Source of the DNA: Epiperipatus broadwayi
Lineage: Eukaryota > Onychophora > Udeonychophora > Euonychophora > Peripatidae
Direction: 5' to 3'
NCBI GenBank assembly: GCA_028023455.1
Contig: JAQFVV010012423.1
Coordinates: 2,747,273-2,811,272 of the forward strand
DNA length: 64,000 nucleotides
Part shown: piece by piece, positions 1-12,400 of the stretch
How positions within the stretch are numbered: position 1 is the stretch's first letter
Layout: the number at the start of each line of letters is the position of its first letter
The notes under the pieces: generated by a model
The model's input: only the letters and a program-made list of their open reading frames with translations
Database searches by the model: none
What the model was told of the DNA's origin: nothing
Program-made: the position numbers and the translations under genes

Positions 1-116
1 TAAATGCAATCAAATAAAAAAATGAAAAAAATATAGAGCAGTGAGAATTTAATTTAATTAATGTTTAAAAATGAAAATATAATTGATGCTTTACTGTTTT
101 TTTTCTTCTCAGTGCT

Positions 117-553
117 GAAAGTTTATTCATAAAAAAAACAAATACAAATACAGTTAGCAAAAGGTTTACAATGGAGTGATTATATGGTAAATTGAAATTT
201 CAGGAGCAACATGGTAAGAGGGAGAGGATACAAGTGAAAAGGGAATGGGAGGTCAAAAGGGGAAAGGGTGTGTAGTCCAGGCCAGTCTGAGATGCATGTC
301 TTTATTGAGCAAGGACCACATGAGTCACAAACAATGATGAAAGTTTATTCATAAAAAAACAAATACAAATACAGTTAAAAAAAGGTTTACAATGGAGTGA
401 TTATATGGTAAATTGAAATTTCAGGAGCAACATGGTAAGAGGGGGAGGATACAAGTGAAAAGGGAATGGGAAGTGGAAAGGGGAAAGGGTGTGTAGTCCA
501 GGCCAGTCTGAGATGCATGTCTTTATTGAGCAAACACCACATGAGTCACAAAC
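117..553. repeat. 222-bp tandem duplication
   Basis: Two head-to-tail copies (117-338 and 339-553) begin with the same gaaagtttattcat and end with cacatgagtcacaaac. They differ by a handful of substitutions and small indels, such as a run of A shortened by one and a changed purine stretch in the middle. No coding potential is convincing; the minus-strand open frames across it look incidental. The unit is G-rich on the plus strand compared with its surroundings. It may be a recent local duplication or the start of a satellite; only two copies are seen here. Confidence 0.9.
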
Positions 554-815
554 ATTTAAATGATTGAGTCCTATGACAGAGGCTGAGAGGATGAGAGTTG
601 GAGGACTGCCCAAGTGTCTGTGGGGAGTGGGGTGGGGCTAATTTGGTATCTCTGATTTTGAGAGATTGAATTAGGTTGAATAGCTTTTGATTCACTGAGG
701 GTATGCTCTGGTCAAAAATAATGCAATTAAAGGTAAAAAGCAATCCCAAAAAATAAATCTGACTAATCATAATGTTGCTCCAAAGAAAACTGGGAACATT
801 AAAAATTCCTCACCT

Positions 816-2050
816 ATGAGGGGAAAAAATCAGCCTGCTACACCTAAGCTTAATGCAAAAACCTCAGCCATCTCTGAATTCTCTAAAAACCTAACCCACA
901 ATAATTACTCCAAAGATGATGCTACTCATGATTCCCCATCTCAATCTCTGAGTGCAACAAAGTCTGCCAACATTACTCTCATTAATATGCCACATTATAG
1001 AGCCATCCCTTATTACCCATCCTTTCATAACTAACTCCCTAAAAACCACAGCAAGTCTTTACTAATTCCTATGCTCAGGCTGCATCCAGCATTGTACCAA
1101 AAAATCCTAATATAACCACACCACAAACATGCCAAACTGAGCTCCTTCAAAATCTGTGGGGCATTGCTTCAGCCACCTCAGCAACCTTCATTCCTACTAA
1201 ACAACTCTCACCAGAGAATCACACTGTGATCTAACAACACAGTTCCACCATTTCTCCTCAAGTCACTTCATTGCTTCAGTCATTTTGGCAGTTACAGATT
1301 TTCAATGTGGACTCCACAAATTTCCAGCACAGCATCTCTATGAATTTATTAGACTCCACAATCTAACTGATAGTATACATAAAATCCTCACACTTTCCAA
1401 TGATGGCAATAGAGTTTCACAACACAATACAATGTCAAGCCTTCAAAAACAGATTCAAACTTTTACACAATATGTTCCTGATTACAATAGACACCAATAG
1501 ACCATCCATACTTAAGGGGTTTATCAAATACTACCACATAGTGATGGAAAGGCAGCATCTACAAAAATATCTCGAGGTATTCAGACAAGTTACCTCACTT
1601 GACTACCTTAGGGATCCTTTCACCAATGGCCTCACCTTCACCAAGATAGCCTCATTCAATCCATCATTAAAAAGGTCTCTCTCCTGAAAGCCTTCCCACA
1701 ATAATAGCAGCTAACCTATCACCTTTGATCATCTAGATTAAGAGGGATCAGCCCACAATGTTTCACCTGCAGAGACTGCAACCACCTCATTCAGGACTGC
1801 CCTCTAAAAATGCAACTCTTGTTAGAAGAAAAAGGGTCTAAAGCACATATGTGCTCTGCACATCTCCAATAGACATGAACCCCCTTTTTCAGCTAACCTC
1901 TCACCTCCATCTATTACCAATTCAACTTTTCAGCATTCATCCACCATCTTACCTTCTAGTAAGACTCCAGATTTCTTTAGGCCACATAATTTTGAATTCA
2001 GTCACAGCCTACTACTCTCAGTTACAGCTACACCACAGGACTCTTCTTCC
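816..2050 (+). pseudogene. decayed retroelement ORF1/gag-like sequence with CCHC zinc knuckle
   Basis: This stretch is less AT-rich than its flanks and codes in broken pieces: 816-1034 in frame 3, 1285-1500 in frame 1, 1400-1687 in frame 2, then frame 1 again. The key sign is at 1759-1800, which reads C-FT-C-RDCN-H-LIQD-C. This is an exact CX2CX4HX4C zinc knuckle, as found in Gag proteins and in ORF1 proteins of some LINEs. Upstream is a helix-rich, charged segment and, further upstream, a Ser/Thr/Asn/Pro-rich stretch. Stops and frame changes show it is dead. No reverse transcriptase is seen downstream, where the inverted repeat at 2292 begins, so LINE ORF1 versus LTR gag cannot be settled. 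Confidence 0.55.
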
Positions 2051-2291
2051 TTGATGGACATGTTCACTAATTCAAAAATATATTAATCTTTTCAATTATT
2101 TTAATTTTATTATTATTAGATGTATTTTGAAAGGATTGGGTCAATTTATAGTATTAAATATTGAAGTTAGATATTAATATCCCCACAATTGTATTTAGAA
2201 GGGGTCTTGTTATATACATGTTTTGTTTATACATAAGGGCTTAGATGATATATATAATATTATAAATCAATGTCTGTATTTCTTCAAAATA

Positions 2292-2963
2292 ATATACGCA
2301 AATTTATAAATAAATATTTAAAAATACAGTATTTAAAAGCTTATAAAAAATATATGTATAACTGTCACTTAGGAGCGCTTTCAACCAACTTGTGGCTTTG
2401 TCAACTATCATGTTTAAAATGTCAGCTTTTCCATAATTCTATGATGTCAACTTTCCCATAATTCTGTTATCTTAATGTTTGCTGCTTGCCTATTAACCAA
2501 ATGTTGCTTGTATTTACATATCAACATCGTCTCTTTAATTTTCCTTTTATTATTATTTCTTTCAATTTCCAATATTTTTACATTGTTATAATTAAAATCA
2601 AAACCATATATACATGATTTATTAAATAATCATGTATATATTTACCATATACACATGATTTATTATTTCGATTTTAATTATAACAATGTAAAAATGTTGG
2701 AAATTGAAAGAAATAATAATAAAAGGAAAATTAAAGGGGCGATGTTGATGTGTAAATACAAGCAACATTTGGTTAATAGGCAAGCAGCAAACATTAAGAT
2801 CACAGAATTATGGGAAAGTTGACATCATAGAATTATGGGAAAGCTGACATTTTAAACATGATAGTTGACAAAGCCACAAGTTGGTTGAAAGCGCTCCTAA
2901 GTGACAGTTATACATATATTTTTTGCTGTATTTTTAAATATTTATTTATAAATTTGCGTATAT
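2292..2963. repeat. long inverted repeat (foldback/MITE-like element)
   Basis: The left arm (about 2292-2600) and right arm (about 2670-2963) are reverse complements with few mismatches. Both outer ends read atatacgcaaatttataa when oriented outward, and the inner ends read attgttataattaaaatc. The left arm carries an extra short segment around 2328-2342. The roughly 70-base centre is itself partly palindromic (tacatgattta/taaataatcatgta). The arms contain no ORF. This architecture fits a non-autonomous foldback element or MITE; TA dinucleotides at both ends would suit a Tc1/mariner-type target site, but that is inference. Confidence 0.85.
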
Positions 2964-4363
2964 ATATATATATATAATATAAGACTTATATTAATAAGAA
3001 GCCCAAGTAGTTGATATTTCTAATAAAAGACATGGTTTAAAATAAAGTAAAATGAATAAATCTTTAGAGAATAGTGGGAAGGAGGTCTTGATATTATCTT
3101 CTGTATCATCCTGTTTGTTGATCCAACATCAAAGAAATACATCTATAATCTAAATTATTAATTTAAGAAGCTATCATCAATTTATTTATTTATTTGTTTA
3201 TTGATTTATTTTTACAACAGTTTTATACAATTCCTATGTAAAATATAAACTGCAAATTATGTTTATTATCGGTAAATCTTTTATTTGATTTATATTTTTA
3301 AAAAATGAACATTTGAAAAACAAAACAGTTTTTATGTTTTCCACATATATATTTGTGCTATTATAAAAATATAAAATCACAATCTTGGAATAAAGCTAAT
3401 GTCATTTGTTTTTATATAAAAAGAATGACATTGAGTTTTTATTTGAAATTTATTAATATCTGTCTTTTCTCTTTTTAGTACATCAGTTATTAATTGGCTG
3501 ACAAATTCACCCATTTGACTAACTGATAACCTTGTGTATTAGTAGATTGTTTTTATAAGCCATCAGTAATTGAAATATTAAATCAGATATAAACTTATTT
3601 GTAAACATTAATATTGGATTCAAGAAAATTCCCTTTGTTTCAATTTATATTTAGTAACTAATCAAATTGTTAGTTAAGTTGACCCTGAGAATTAACCAGA
3701 TAACATGCCTTAGTTAATGCTCTGTAGTACCTAGGTTTATTTTGTATAGCTAGCCAAAGTAACAATTTAAGTAGTGATTAAAGTACATTCACTCATGTGT
3801 AATATATTTTCTATAGTGTAGATAATTTATTATCCATAACTTTATAAATTAGAAATTTGTTTATATAAAGTTAAACATCATAACCTAATTCATTATATTG
3901 TAACTCATATTCAATGGCTGGAATTAATTATATTTTATTATATTTTATTTTGAATGAAAATTAATTAAAACCTGAGAGACCTGATGGTGGAAATAGATTG
4001 TCCATTTCAATCAATCCACAAGTGTTGGAGTGATTTCATATCTATTTGTATGTATACCATATTGTATTACATTCGGTATCCCAACTGGAGTTCCCATCCC
4101 ATTTGTGGTTATCAATGAGTTGGAGTAATTTCATTTCTTTAAACAGGAAATGTAAAATTTTCTATTACATTTTCTATTATGATTTCATCTTTCTTTATTT
4201 ACATACTACATACTATTAAATTTGCAGTTCAACATTTGTGGCAATTTTTTTTCTCTTTATACAAATATGGCATATCATAATAAGTACCATTAATATATAT
4301 ATACACTGTCTATATCTATGGTTTAAAAGATTGGAACCAAATGATCACAGATGCAAGTGATGT
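2964..4363. other. AT-rich non-coding stretch
   Basis: There is no supported gene, RNA gene or element. The sequence is AT-rich with scattered short repeats, for example tattta runs near 3182-3205. Confidence 0.5.

Positions 4364-4395
<32 letters not shown>
4364..4395. repeat. (AC)n-(AT)n microsatellite at left edge of LTR element A
   Basis: Alternating AC (4364-4378) passes into alternating AT up to the first base shared by the two LTR copies. The matching tract on the far side (9431-9467) suggests element A inserted inside one (AT)n array. Confidence 0.85.
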
Positions 4396-6073
4396 TATAC
4401 CTAGCCCTTTACACGTCGTCTCGTAAATTTTATAAAAACATTATTTATATAAATCAATAAAATGTTTAATGTTTATAATGACAACTCGATCAGAACTTTG
4501 TACCTCCCTCTTACACAAAATCCTATCACGGGGCTGTCGGTACCTCGGGTAGAGTAATCAATATCATTTGCAAACATTTGCCAATAACATTAACACTCGT
4601 TTACTAGATTACATATTAGCCAATCAAACTTTTTATTTATTTAAAGGAAAAAATCCAATGGGCGCCAGCCAACCTTTGTCGACAAGTCTGCTTGACCAAT
4701 ACGATCTAGTACCCGCTCCCGCTAGCTCAGCTACAACAATCAATTAAATATAATCCACCTACCTAAAAAATCAATTTATGAATCTTACTCTGCGCTAAAT
4801 TTCTCGCTTTCTCTTTTTCTTTATTTAATTATTTAATTTAAATCTAATTTAAGTAATCACTAACCCATGAAGTCTCCATTTACGCTATTACACTTCGTTT
4901 GGTCTTATAATATAATTAATTACACTTTCGTTCAAGTTCAAATAATATTTAATACAATCAAAATTTCATATTATAAATACATAAAAAATAATTATACACA
5001 CAGTCACAATAAAATCTCTGGGTAATGGAGCTAAAGACAACTAATAATTATTGTTCCTACCATAAAGTTCAGAGTTTATTTTTTCATTTATTATTACGGC
5101 TTTTAATTAGTGAATTAGAAATTGAAATAAACATTACCTAGCTTTCTCCCTTATGCATGGTTCCGAGCATTGCTTCTGATAGTATTTCATTCGGTCAGTT
5201 AGCGCTAACTCTTTGCACTCCTTTTCCCAATGTCGTTGGGATCCTGTGGGCTCCACGTGGACACTCCGTCTCCTTCTAGTTTTATGCTACCATGATCAAC
5301 ATTTGAACTGTTGGCTGTTGGTATTGTGGGAAGGATTTGGCCGGCTGTTCACACGATGAGTTTAACAGTGCAGCATTATGTTTAGCTTGAGACATATATT
5401 AATATTCAATGCTCTCGATCTATAAAAATATTTTTAATATCTATTAATACAATAGAAAATTCGCCCTTTTATATTTTACGGTCCTTATCTTGCGGATTCA
5501 ATCTACAATACGTAACTAATCCTCTGGTGTTTCAGTTATGGTCCGTGCTGACTTTCTGGTGTTTGCATTGGTCATTTTAATTTCTTTGTACTCTCTGCTA
5601 GAGTTATTTCAATTTCTTTATTTCAATTTCTTTGTTAGAGTTATTTCAATTTCTTTGTTAAAGTTATTTTCACTAATTAGCTGTTTAATGGAAATTTCTT
5701 ATGTTCGTCATTAGCTCCCATTGTTCACTACATTCCTTTGATTACATTTTTTTTTATTTTTTTTTTATTTTAATTATAAAACAAAACGAATTCCACCTTC
5801 TTTTTTTTTTTTTTAAAGCAATCTTAAATCAAATTTTAGTTCTTTAGGTTTTATTTAAATACGATTCAAAATTATATTTTATAAAACTGTCTAATTTGTG
5901 CTTTTAACGATAAACCTATCTATGAGAAAAAAATCATTTTATTCTTATTTTACTCTACAAGACCTTTTATTTCTATTAACTATTTACACAAATCGTTTAT
6001 TAATTTATATTTTTTTTCAAAATTATGTGTAGCTCCGTAGAAAGCACACTCCTTCCTGATGTATCTCGGTACA
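4395..6073 (-). repeat. 3' LTR of element A
   Basis: About 1.68 kb. On the minus strand it starts TGTACCGAGATAC and ends near GGGCTAGGTATAA; the copy at 7759-9430 has the same ends. The outer end is TG, but the other end is not a clean CA, so the exact border inside the AT-rich flank is uncertain. It is long for a Gypsy-type LTR. No ORF within it is convincing. It carries CpG sites unusual for this AT-rich window, and several differences from the other copy are C/T or G/A changes. Confidence 0.9.
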
Positions 6074-6080
6074 TTTATCT

Positions 6081-6093
6081 GTCCCCCCTTTTT
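6081..6093 (-). promoter_or_regulatory. polypurine tract of element A
   Basis: The minus strand reads AAAAAGGGGGGAC, separated by a few bases from the 3' LTR that starts at 6073 on that strand. A purine run in this position primes plus-strand DNA synthesis in LTR retrotransposons. It supports the minus-strand orientation. Confidence 0.7.
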
Positions 6094-6264
6094 GAAACTA
6101 AAATATCAATCTGAAGGTTTTAGTTTCAACATTTAACTTTATTCTTACTATACATTCCCCTTGATTTATTTTGATGGAAGTTCGTCCTCTCTTATTCTCG
6201 TGTGTCCGTGTTACTCGTTAAGTTTGCGGTCCCGTTATACCTATTTATTCATCTTTTTTTTTAT

Positions 6265-7431
6265 TTACGCTCGATCAGGTGGTTCTCCCTTCTTGCCATG
6301 TGGGTCGTTGTACCCATCCCATCTCCTATATCGATCTGGAGGTTCCCTAGCTAGATTGCCATAATCAATCTGTGTTAGAAATTCCGCCATTTCCTCCACT
6401 GACCGTCCGTCTTTACTTAACATTAGTTGTTGTATGTTTGGCGGCATATTATTGCGTAGTGTTCTGATTATCTGACCATCTGACATAGGGAATGCCGTCA
6501 ATGCCTTAAGTTTTGACACTGGTTGGTAAAAGAATTTCACATACGTCTCTCCCCGTGCACTTGAATATCTCTCGTGGGATATCTTATACAGGATTCCATC
6601 TTGCCTAGCCTCATTCCAAACTGCCCTTAACATAGCCCGTCTGTATTCTCCGAAGGTCTGCGGTTTCTTGTCCAAGGTGTACCACCAATCACATGCCGTC
6701 TCTTGGAGGTAACTACTGGCCACTGCAACCTTGTCCTCTTCCAGTAAACTTTTACTATGGAACATATTATTCAGGCTTTCTAAGGGTTTCAGCGGGTTTT
6801 CTCCTACCTCCGCTTTGAATACCGCAATGGCAAACTGCTTCTCCATAAATCTACTCATCTGTTCACTGTGTCTACTCTCAATCTTAAACTCCTCATACTT
6901 CTGTTCTACCTGTCTTATTTTCTGCCCTGTGTCCCCCACTATGTCTTTACCTATCTCCTTTACTTTAGTTTTGATATTCTTGGCGGTCTCTATTTCATTC
7001 TCTAAGTTCCCTAATTCCTGTTGCATCATTTCCTGGCTACTTATTAAGTCTTGACATATCTCTTCCACGCGTACTATTCTCTCTTCTAGATGGCTTTTCC
7101 CTATACTGCTTGACTCTTCCCTCGCTTCTATATTTTCTTTTAATTCTAACATTTCGTACCTTTCTTCTTCTACACCCTTTTTCACTACTCCTATCACTTC
7201 CTCGTATGCGACCATTCTTGCTGTCAATTCCTGTTTCATCTCTCTCATCTCTGTCCTAAGTTCATTTATTTCCTGCTTCATTTCTTGTTGATTTTGTTTG
7301 ATGTCTTTCCGTATCTCTTCCATCATGTTCATCAAAATTTGGAATACGCTTCCTTCCACTATTTGCGGATTTTTAAAAAAAATCGGGCTTACTTCTGGCG
7401 TTGCCCTCCCGTCGTTTCCACTTTCGTCCAT
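6265..7431 (-). CDS. Gag-like protein of LTR element A (388 aa)
   Basis: This open frame has no internal stops. I chose the start Met at 7429-7431 (MDESGND) because the residues upstream in the frame look like translated leader; the frame itself is open to 7617. Residues about 35-165 are strongly charged with heptad-like Glu/Lys/Leu/Met spacing, suggesting a long coiled coil. Residues about 200-370 resemble the core of a retrotransposon Gag: ACDWWYTLDKKP, then an FGEYRRAML stretch, then a helix-rich segment with NNMPPNIQQLML and VEEMAEFLTQID. There is no CCHC knuckle; the C-terminus is basic and Pro/Gly-rich (PPDRYRRW). By family role it would form particles packaging element RNA. The protein at 32167-33291 shares the DWW, KKP and EEMA-FLT signatures in the same order, so the two families are related. 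Conservation of the frame suggests recent selection or recent insertion. Confidence 0.8.
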   Translation of the reverse strand: MDESGNDGRATPEVSPIFFKNPQIVEGSVFQILMNMMEEIRKDIKQNQQEMKQEINELRTEMREMKQELTARMVAYEEVIGVVKKGVEEERYEMLELKENIEAREESSSIGKSHLEERIVRVEEICQDLISSQEMMQQELGNLENEIETAKNIKTKVKEIGKDIVGDTGQKIRQVEQKYEEFKIESRHSEQMSRFMEKQFAIAVFKAEVGENPLKPLESLNNMFHSKSLLEEDKVAVASSYLQETACDWWYTLDKKPQTFGEYRRAMLRAVWNEARQDGILYKISHERYSSARGETYVKFFYQPVSKLKALTAFPMSDGQIIRTLRNNMPPNIQQLMLSKDGRSVEEMAEFLTQIDYGNLAREPPDRYRRWDGYNDPHGKKGEPPDRA

Positions 7432-7740
7432 TTTTTCCTTTTTAATAATAATAATAAACTTACGTACGTACAACCAAAACCTAACCTTCCCAGTTCCCCC
7501 TTTTTTTTTTCTTATACTAAAATTCCCCGGAGTGTCCCTATGCCTCCACGTCTTATATAATTGCAAAATCACCTTTACAGTTGTGCTGCTTATACCATTT
7601 TCTAATCCTACTATCATGCTCCCTCCTGCTTCTTTTTACTAGCTATCACTTCTGTCACTCATACACGACTCTGGCCACACCGCTTAAGACGTCCAGTCAT
7701 GACTCACATCGGTTCTGCCATTCAAAACATTTAGTTTCAT

Positions 7741-7757
7741 TCCACGTTGACGCGCCA
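7741..7757 (-). promoter_or_regulatory. primer-binding site of element A
   Basis: The minus strand reads TGGCGCGTCAACGTGGA directly inside the 5' LTR, one or two bases after its end. A TGG start complements the CCA end of a tRNA. The particular tRNA cannot be named from sequence alone. Confidence 0.65.
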
Positions 7758-7758
7758 T

Positions 7759-9427
7759 TTATACCTAGCCCTTTACATGTCGTCTCGTAAATTTTATAAA
7801 AACATTATTTATATAAATCAATAAAATGTTTAATGTTTATAATGACGACTCGATCAGAACTTTGTACCTCCCTCTTACACAAAATCCTATCATGGGGCTG
7901 TCGGTACCTCAGGTAGAGTAATCAATATCATTTGCAAACATTTGCCAATAACATTAACACTCGTTTACTAGATTACATATTAGCCAATCAAACTTTTTAT
8001 TTATTTAAAGGAAAAAATCCAATGGGCGCCAGCCGACCTTTGTCGACAAGTCTGCTTGACCAATACGATCTAGTACCCACTCCCACTAGCTCAGCTACAA
8101 CAATCAATTAAATATAATCCGCCTACCTAAAAAATCAATTTATGAATCTTACTCTGCGCTAAATTTCTCACTTTCTCTTTTTCTTTATTTAATTATTTAA
8201 TTTAAATCTAATTTAAGTAATCACAAACCCATGAAGTCTCCATTTATGCTATTACATTTCGTTTGGTCTTATAATATAATTAATTACACTTTCGTTCAAG
8301 TTCAAATAATATTTAATACAATCAAAATTTCATATTATAAGTACATAAAAATAATTATACACACAGTCACAATAAAATCTCCGGGTAATGGAGCTAAAGA
8401 CAACTAATAATTATTGTTCGTACCATAAAGTTCAGAGTTTATTTTTTCATTTATTATTACGGCTTTTAATTAGTGAATTAGAAATTGAAATAAACATTAC
8501 CTAGCTTTCTCCCTTATGGACGGTTCCGAGCGTTGCTTCTGATAGTATTTCATTTGGTCAGTTAGCGCTAACTCTTTGCACTCCTTTTCCCGATGTCGTT
8601 GGGATCCTGTGGGCTCCACGTGGACACTCCGTCTCCTTCTTGTTTTATGCTACCATGATCGACATTTGAACTGTTGGCTGTTGGTATTGTGGGAAGGATT
8701 CGGCCGGCTGTTCACACGATGAGTTTAACAGTGCAGCATTATGTTTAGCTTGAGACGTATATTAATATTCAATGCTCTCGATCTATAAAAATATTTTTAA
8801 TATCTAATAATACAATAGAAAATTCGCCCTTTTATATTTTACGGTCCTTATCTTGCGGATTCAATCTACAATACGTAACTAATCCTCTGGTGTTTCAGTT
8901 ATGGTCCGTGCTGACTTTCTGGTGTTTGCATTGGTCATTTTAATTTCTTTGTACTCTCTGCTAGAGTTATTTCAATTTCTTTATTTCAATTTCTTTGTTA
9001 GAGTTATTTCAATTTCTTTGTTAAAGTTATTTTCACTAATTAGCCATTTAATGGAAATTTCTTATGTTCGTCATTAGCTCCCATTGTTCACTACAATCCT
9101 TTGATTACATTTTTTTTATTTTTATTTTAATTATAAGACAAAACGAATTCCACCTTGTTTTTTTTTTTTTTAAAGCAATCTTAAATCAAATTTTAGTTCT
9201 TTAGGTTTTATTTAAATACAATTCAAAATTATATTTTATAAAACTGTCTAATTTGTGCTTTTAACGATAAACCTATCTATGAGAAAAAAATCCTTTTATT
9301 CTTATTTTACTCTACAAGACCTTTTATTTCTATTAACTATTTACACAAATCGTTTATTAATTTATATTTTTTTTCAAAATTATGTGTAGCTCCGTAGAAA
9401 GCACACTCCTTCCTGATGTATCTCGGT

Positions 9428-9430
<3 letters not shown>
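7759..9430 (-). repeat. 5' LTR of element A
   Basis: A 1.67-kb direct copy of 4395-6073. Differences are scattered substitutions plus a few length changes in A/T runs, for example near 5750 versus 9110. On the minus strand it precedes the primer-binding site, so it would carry the element promoter. Confidence 0.9.

Positions 9431-9467
<37 letters not shown>
9431..9467. repeat. (AT)n microsatellite
   Basis: About 18 AT units abutting the outer end of the right LTR of element A. It is probably the other half of the array that was the insertion target. Confidence 0.95.
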
Positions 9468-9470
<3 letters not shown>

Positions 9471-12400
9471 CCTTTTCTATAGGTCAGTAATAGTTCATAA
9501 CAGTCAATTACTAAAAATTTTAAATTTTAGAATATGTTCTTTTAATACATTAATTATATTAAGTCAATTATATCTTTAAAGTACAATTTGAAGCTAAAGA
9601 GAATACGTAGTATATAAAATTATTTAAAAATAGTTAAGTAAAGTTTAAAATATTGTTTCATATGGTTGTAAAAGCTTGCCATATTAAATAACACAGCTAT
9701 AAATAATTAAAATTATATTTAAAACTTCGATTTTAATAGTTTAAAATGTATAATTTAATAAATGCTATGTTTAAATTTATAGTCATATTTAGTAAACAAA
9801 AATTAATATCGTACATTTTAAAAATAAACTTTATGATGGTGAGAATTATATTTAATTCTATATTTTCTAAATTGTTCTTCCAAATTTTTTATAATTATTT
9901 TATATAATATAATAAGTGTATCAATTTTATAAATCTGGGCAGAGAAATAAATTAAAAATCGTCTGTCAAAGTTATTGATCATGTGACTTGTATATTACAC
10001 ACGTTCACACACATGCTTGTTTGAATTAATAACAAAGTTTAAAATATTTTAAAAGTTATATTATAGAATTGGATAGAATTATTGCCTATCATAAAAGTAA
10101 ATAGTATTAAACATTAAGTTAACAATCGTATGTAATGTTTTAAATAATGTAATAAAGACGAATACAGTTAATAAAAAAAAATTAAATATTTTGTTTAAAT
10201 AAAAATAGATAAATGGAATAAGTTATTAGAATTATTTTAAAAGTTATTTTAAATGTTTAAATGGTTTTAATAAAATAATAATTTATTTAAAAGTAATATT
10301 TTAAATAATATTTTAAATTCATTACGTCACAATTTCTAATTTTGAAATTTAATTCTACTATAAACTAAAAATATGTAAATTTGTTCTCAAGCTAAAGTAA
10401 GAATTAATCAATAGGAATAGGTATTCTTACAGACTATAAATATCGTCATAACTAAGTTATCAGGGGAGATTAATAATGTATTGAAACTGGAGAAAGGTAA
10501 ATTATAACTATCAAAAAGATAGTATTTTTAAATTTTTTATTTTAGTCAATTTTTTTTTAGTACTTTCTTATAACTTTATCTGCAAAAAAGTAATTGATAA
10601 TTTTTAAAAGTATTTTTTGCAAAAGAGAGTTTTAAAATATAATAATTTAGAAACTTTGTGGAAATGATTTTCTAATTTTTAAAGTACTTACCAGTCATAT
10701 TTTATCTAGAAGTTTAACCTAAGCTTTGCAATAAAGGATGGATATACTATAAAATAAAATGGATATAAGTTGTAATGCTGAAAAAATATTTGAAATATTT
10801 ATTGATACAGATTTATTAATATTTCACCGAAGAACTGTTCTGGTACATAAAAAAAGCACAGCTCGGACATTATACACAGTCTAAAAAATGTATTGAAACA
10901 TATTATTTATAAGCTGATCCAAGATTTATTTTAAAAATAGTAATAATACAATTATCTTGCATGAATTATTTTATATAATATGATATTCAAAGGAGTAAAA
11001 TGTTATATCCTTTCTGAAGGTAACATTTTTTAAAAAATATTTTCAAGAATTAAAGAAAGAACCCAGGAGAATATGTTATAGAAGCGTTTTTGATATTAAA
11101 ATATCCATTCTTAGAATTATTTTAAAATGTATTTAGAAAAGATTTGTTTAAAAGTACTTGAAGTTTTTTATTTTAAAAGAGATTTAAAAAAAAATACAAA
11201 ACAAAAGTTTAAATGTATCAAGAAGGAAACTTATATAAAAAAGTGAACATATAGTTGAATAAAAGATGGATCCATGGAAATACAAATAGTACTTTAAAGT
11301 TTATCGAATATTTTTAAAGTTAAATTAGATGGATTGATGCATCGGATATGCAGAGAATATTGGTAGAGAAGATTAAGAGGCTTCAGGGGATTAATTAATA
11401 TTATGATTTAATAATTATCATCCTAAATACTAAAACAAAGGATTATTTTCTTTAAATTTTACTAAATGGATTAATAATTATTTTATTTTAAACTTTAACA
11501 TGCTTGGAGAAGAACATTTTTAAAAACTGAACTATCGTCAAGAAAATATGTAATTATAGTTTTGATTCTTTTTATTTTGTTAACCTAGTTTAAATCTAAA
11601 TTTTTATATAAGATTAGGAAAAACATAAAAACATTAATTTATTAATATTAAAATTTTATAATATAACAATCTAATAATTCAGCTAAAAATATTTTAATAT
11701 AAAGTATATGGGTGTGAATTTTTTTTATATCTGCAATGCTCAAGTGGATAAAGGAAGCCTACTGAACATGATGACTAGATAAAGGTTATTGGTAATAATA
11801 ATAACTATTGATAATCTATAATGTATATATTTTTTTTTGTTTTCTTTAGATCATCCATAAATTGGAAGAATGAAGTGTAAAAGTTTTTTTACTTATATGT
11901 ACCACATTTCATACAACATTTTAAAAAACATTATGAGATAGGATAGATTTGAAAATATGCATACGATGATTTTTTTTATATTAGTGATATAATCAACATA
12001 ATAACAAATAATTATGTGATTCTTTTAAAATTTTCATGTTATTGGATTTTCAAATATTGTCTAAGTAGATTGTATATGATTAGACATATAGAATAATGAA
12101 GTAAGCAGACTTTTCTTGTGGAACAGCTAGATTGTTTAACTATTAATGAATTTTATTTATTGTTTTGTAAATGCAGATAGTTATTTATCGATGTAAGATG
12201 TAGAAAATCTGGAGAAATAATGTTGAGATAGTGGCTTGGAAGTACTTAGGGAACAGAAAACCAAGATGATGTTTTAAGAAATAGGATGTTATAAGGAATG
12301 GAAATAATATTTAGTCTTTATGTCAATATCAGCATAGTTAACAAAGCCCTATGACTGATACACATTTTATTTGGACAGTGTTTATATTTCTTTAAATATT

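Larger units (their letters stand above)
4395..9430 (-). mobile_element. LTR element A: gag-only, Ty3/Gypsy-like, long LTRs
   Basis: Two direct repeats (4395-6073 and 7759-9430) enclose a 1.7-kb internal region with a single minus-strand ORF. Just inside the right LTR a primer-binding-like site begins with TGG on the minus strand; just inside the left LTR is a polypurine tract. Both fix transcription as minus strand. The gag stop lies only about 170 bases from the polypurine tract, so there is no room for protease, reverse transcriptase or integrase. The LTRs look about 97-98% alike by eye over the first 500 bases, mostly transitions, so the insertion is fairly young. It is non-autonomous by structure and would need enzymes from elsewhere. 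The flanks are (AT)n on both sides, so the target-site duplication cannot be read. Confidence 0.9.

Noticed and set aside
7441-7465. GTAAGT-like splice donor upstream of the element A gag start
   Set aside because: It would remove the chosen start codon and no partner acceptor is evident.
6731-7790. Plus-strand open frames of 69-114 codons
   Set aside because: They lie opposite the Gag ORF and its leader of element A and are reverse-strand shadows, with Phe/Ser/Leu-rich composition.
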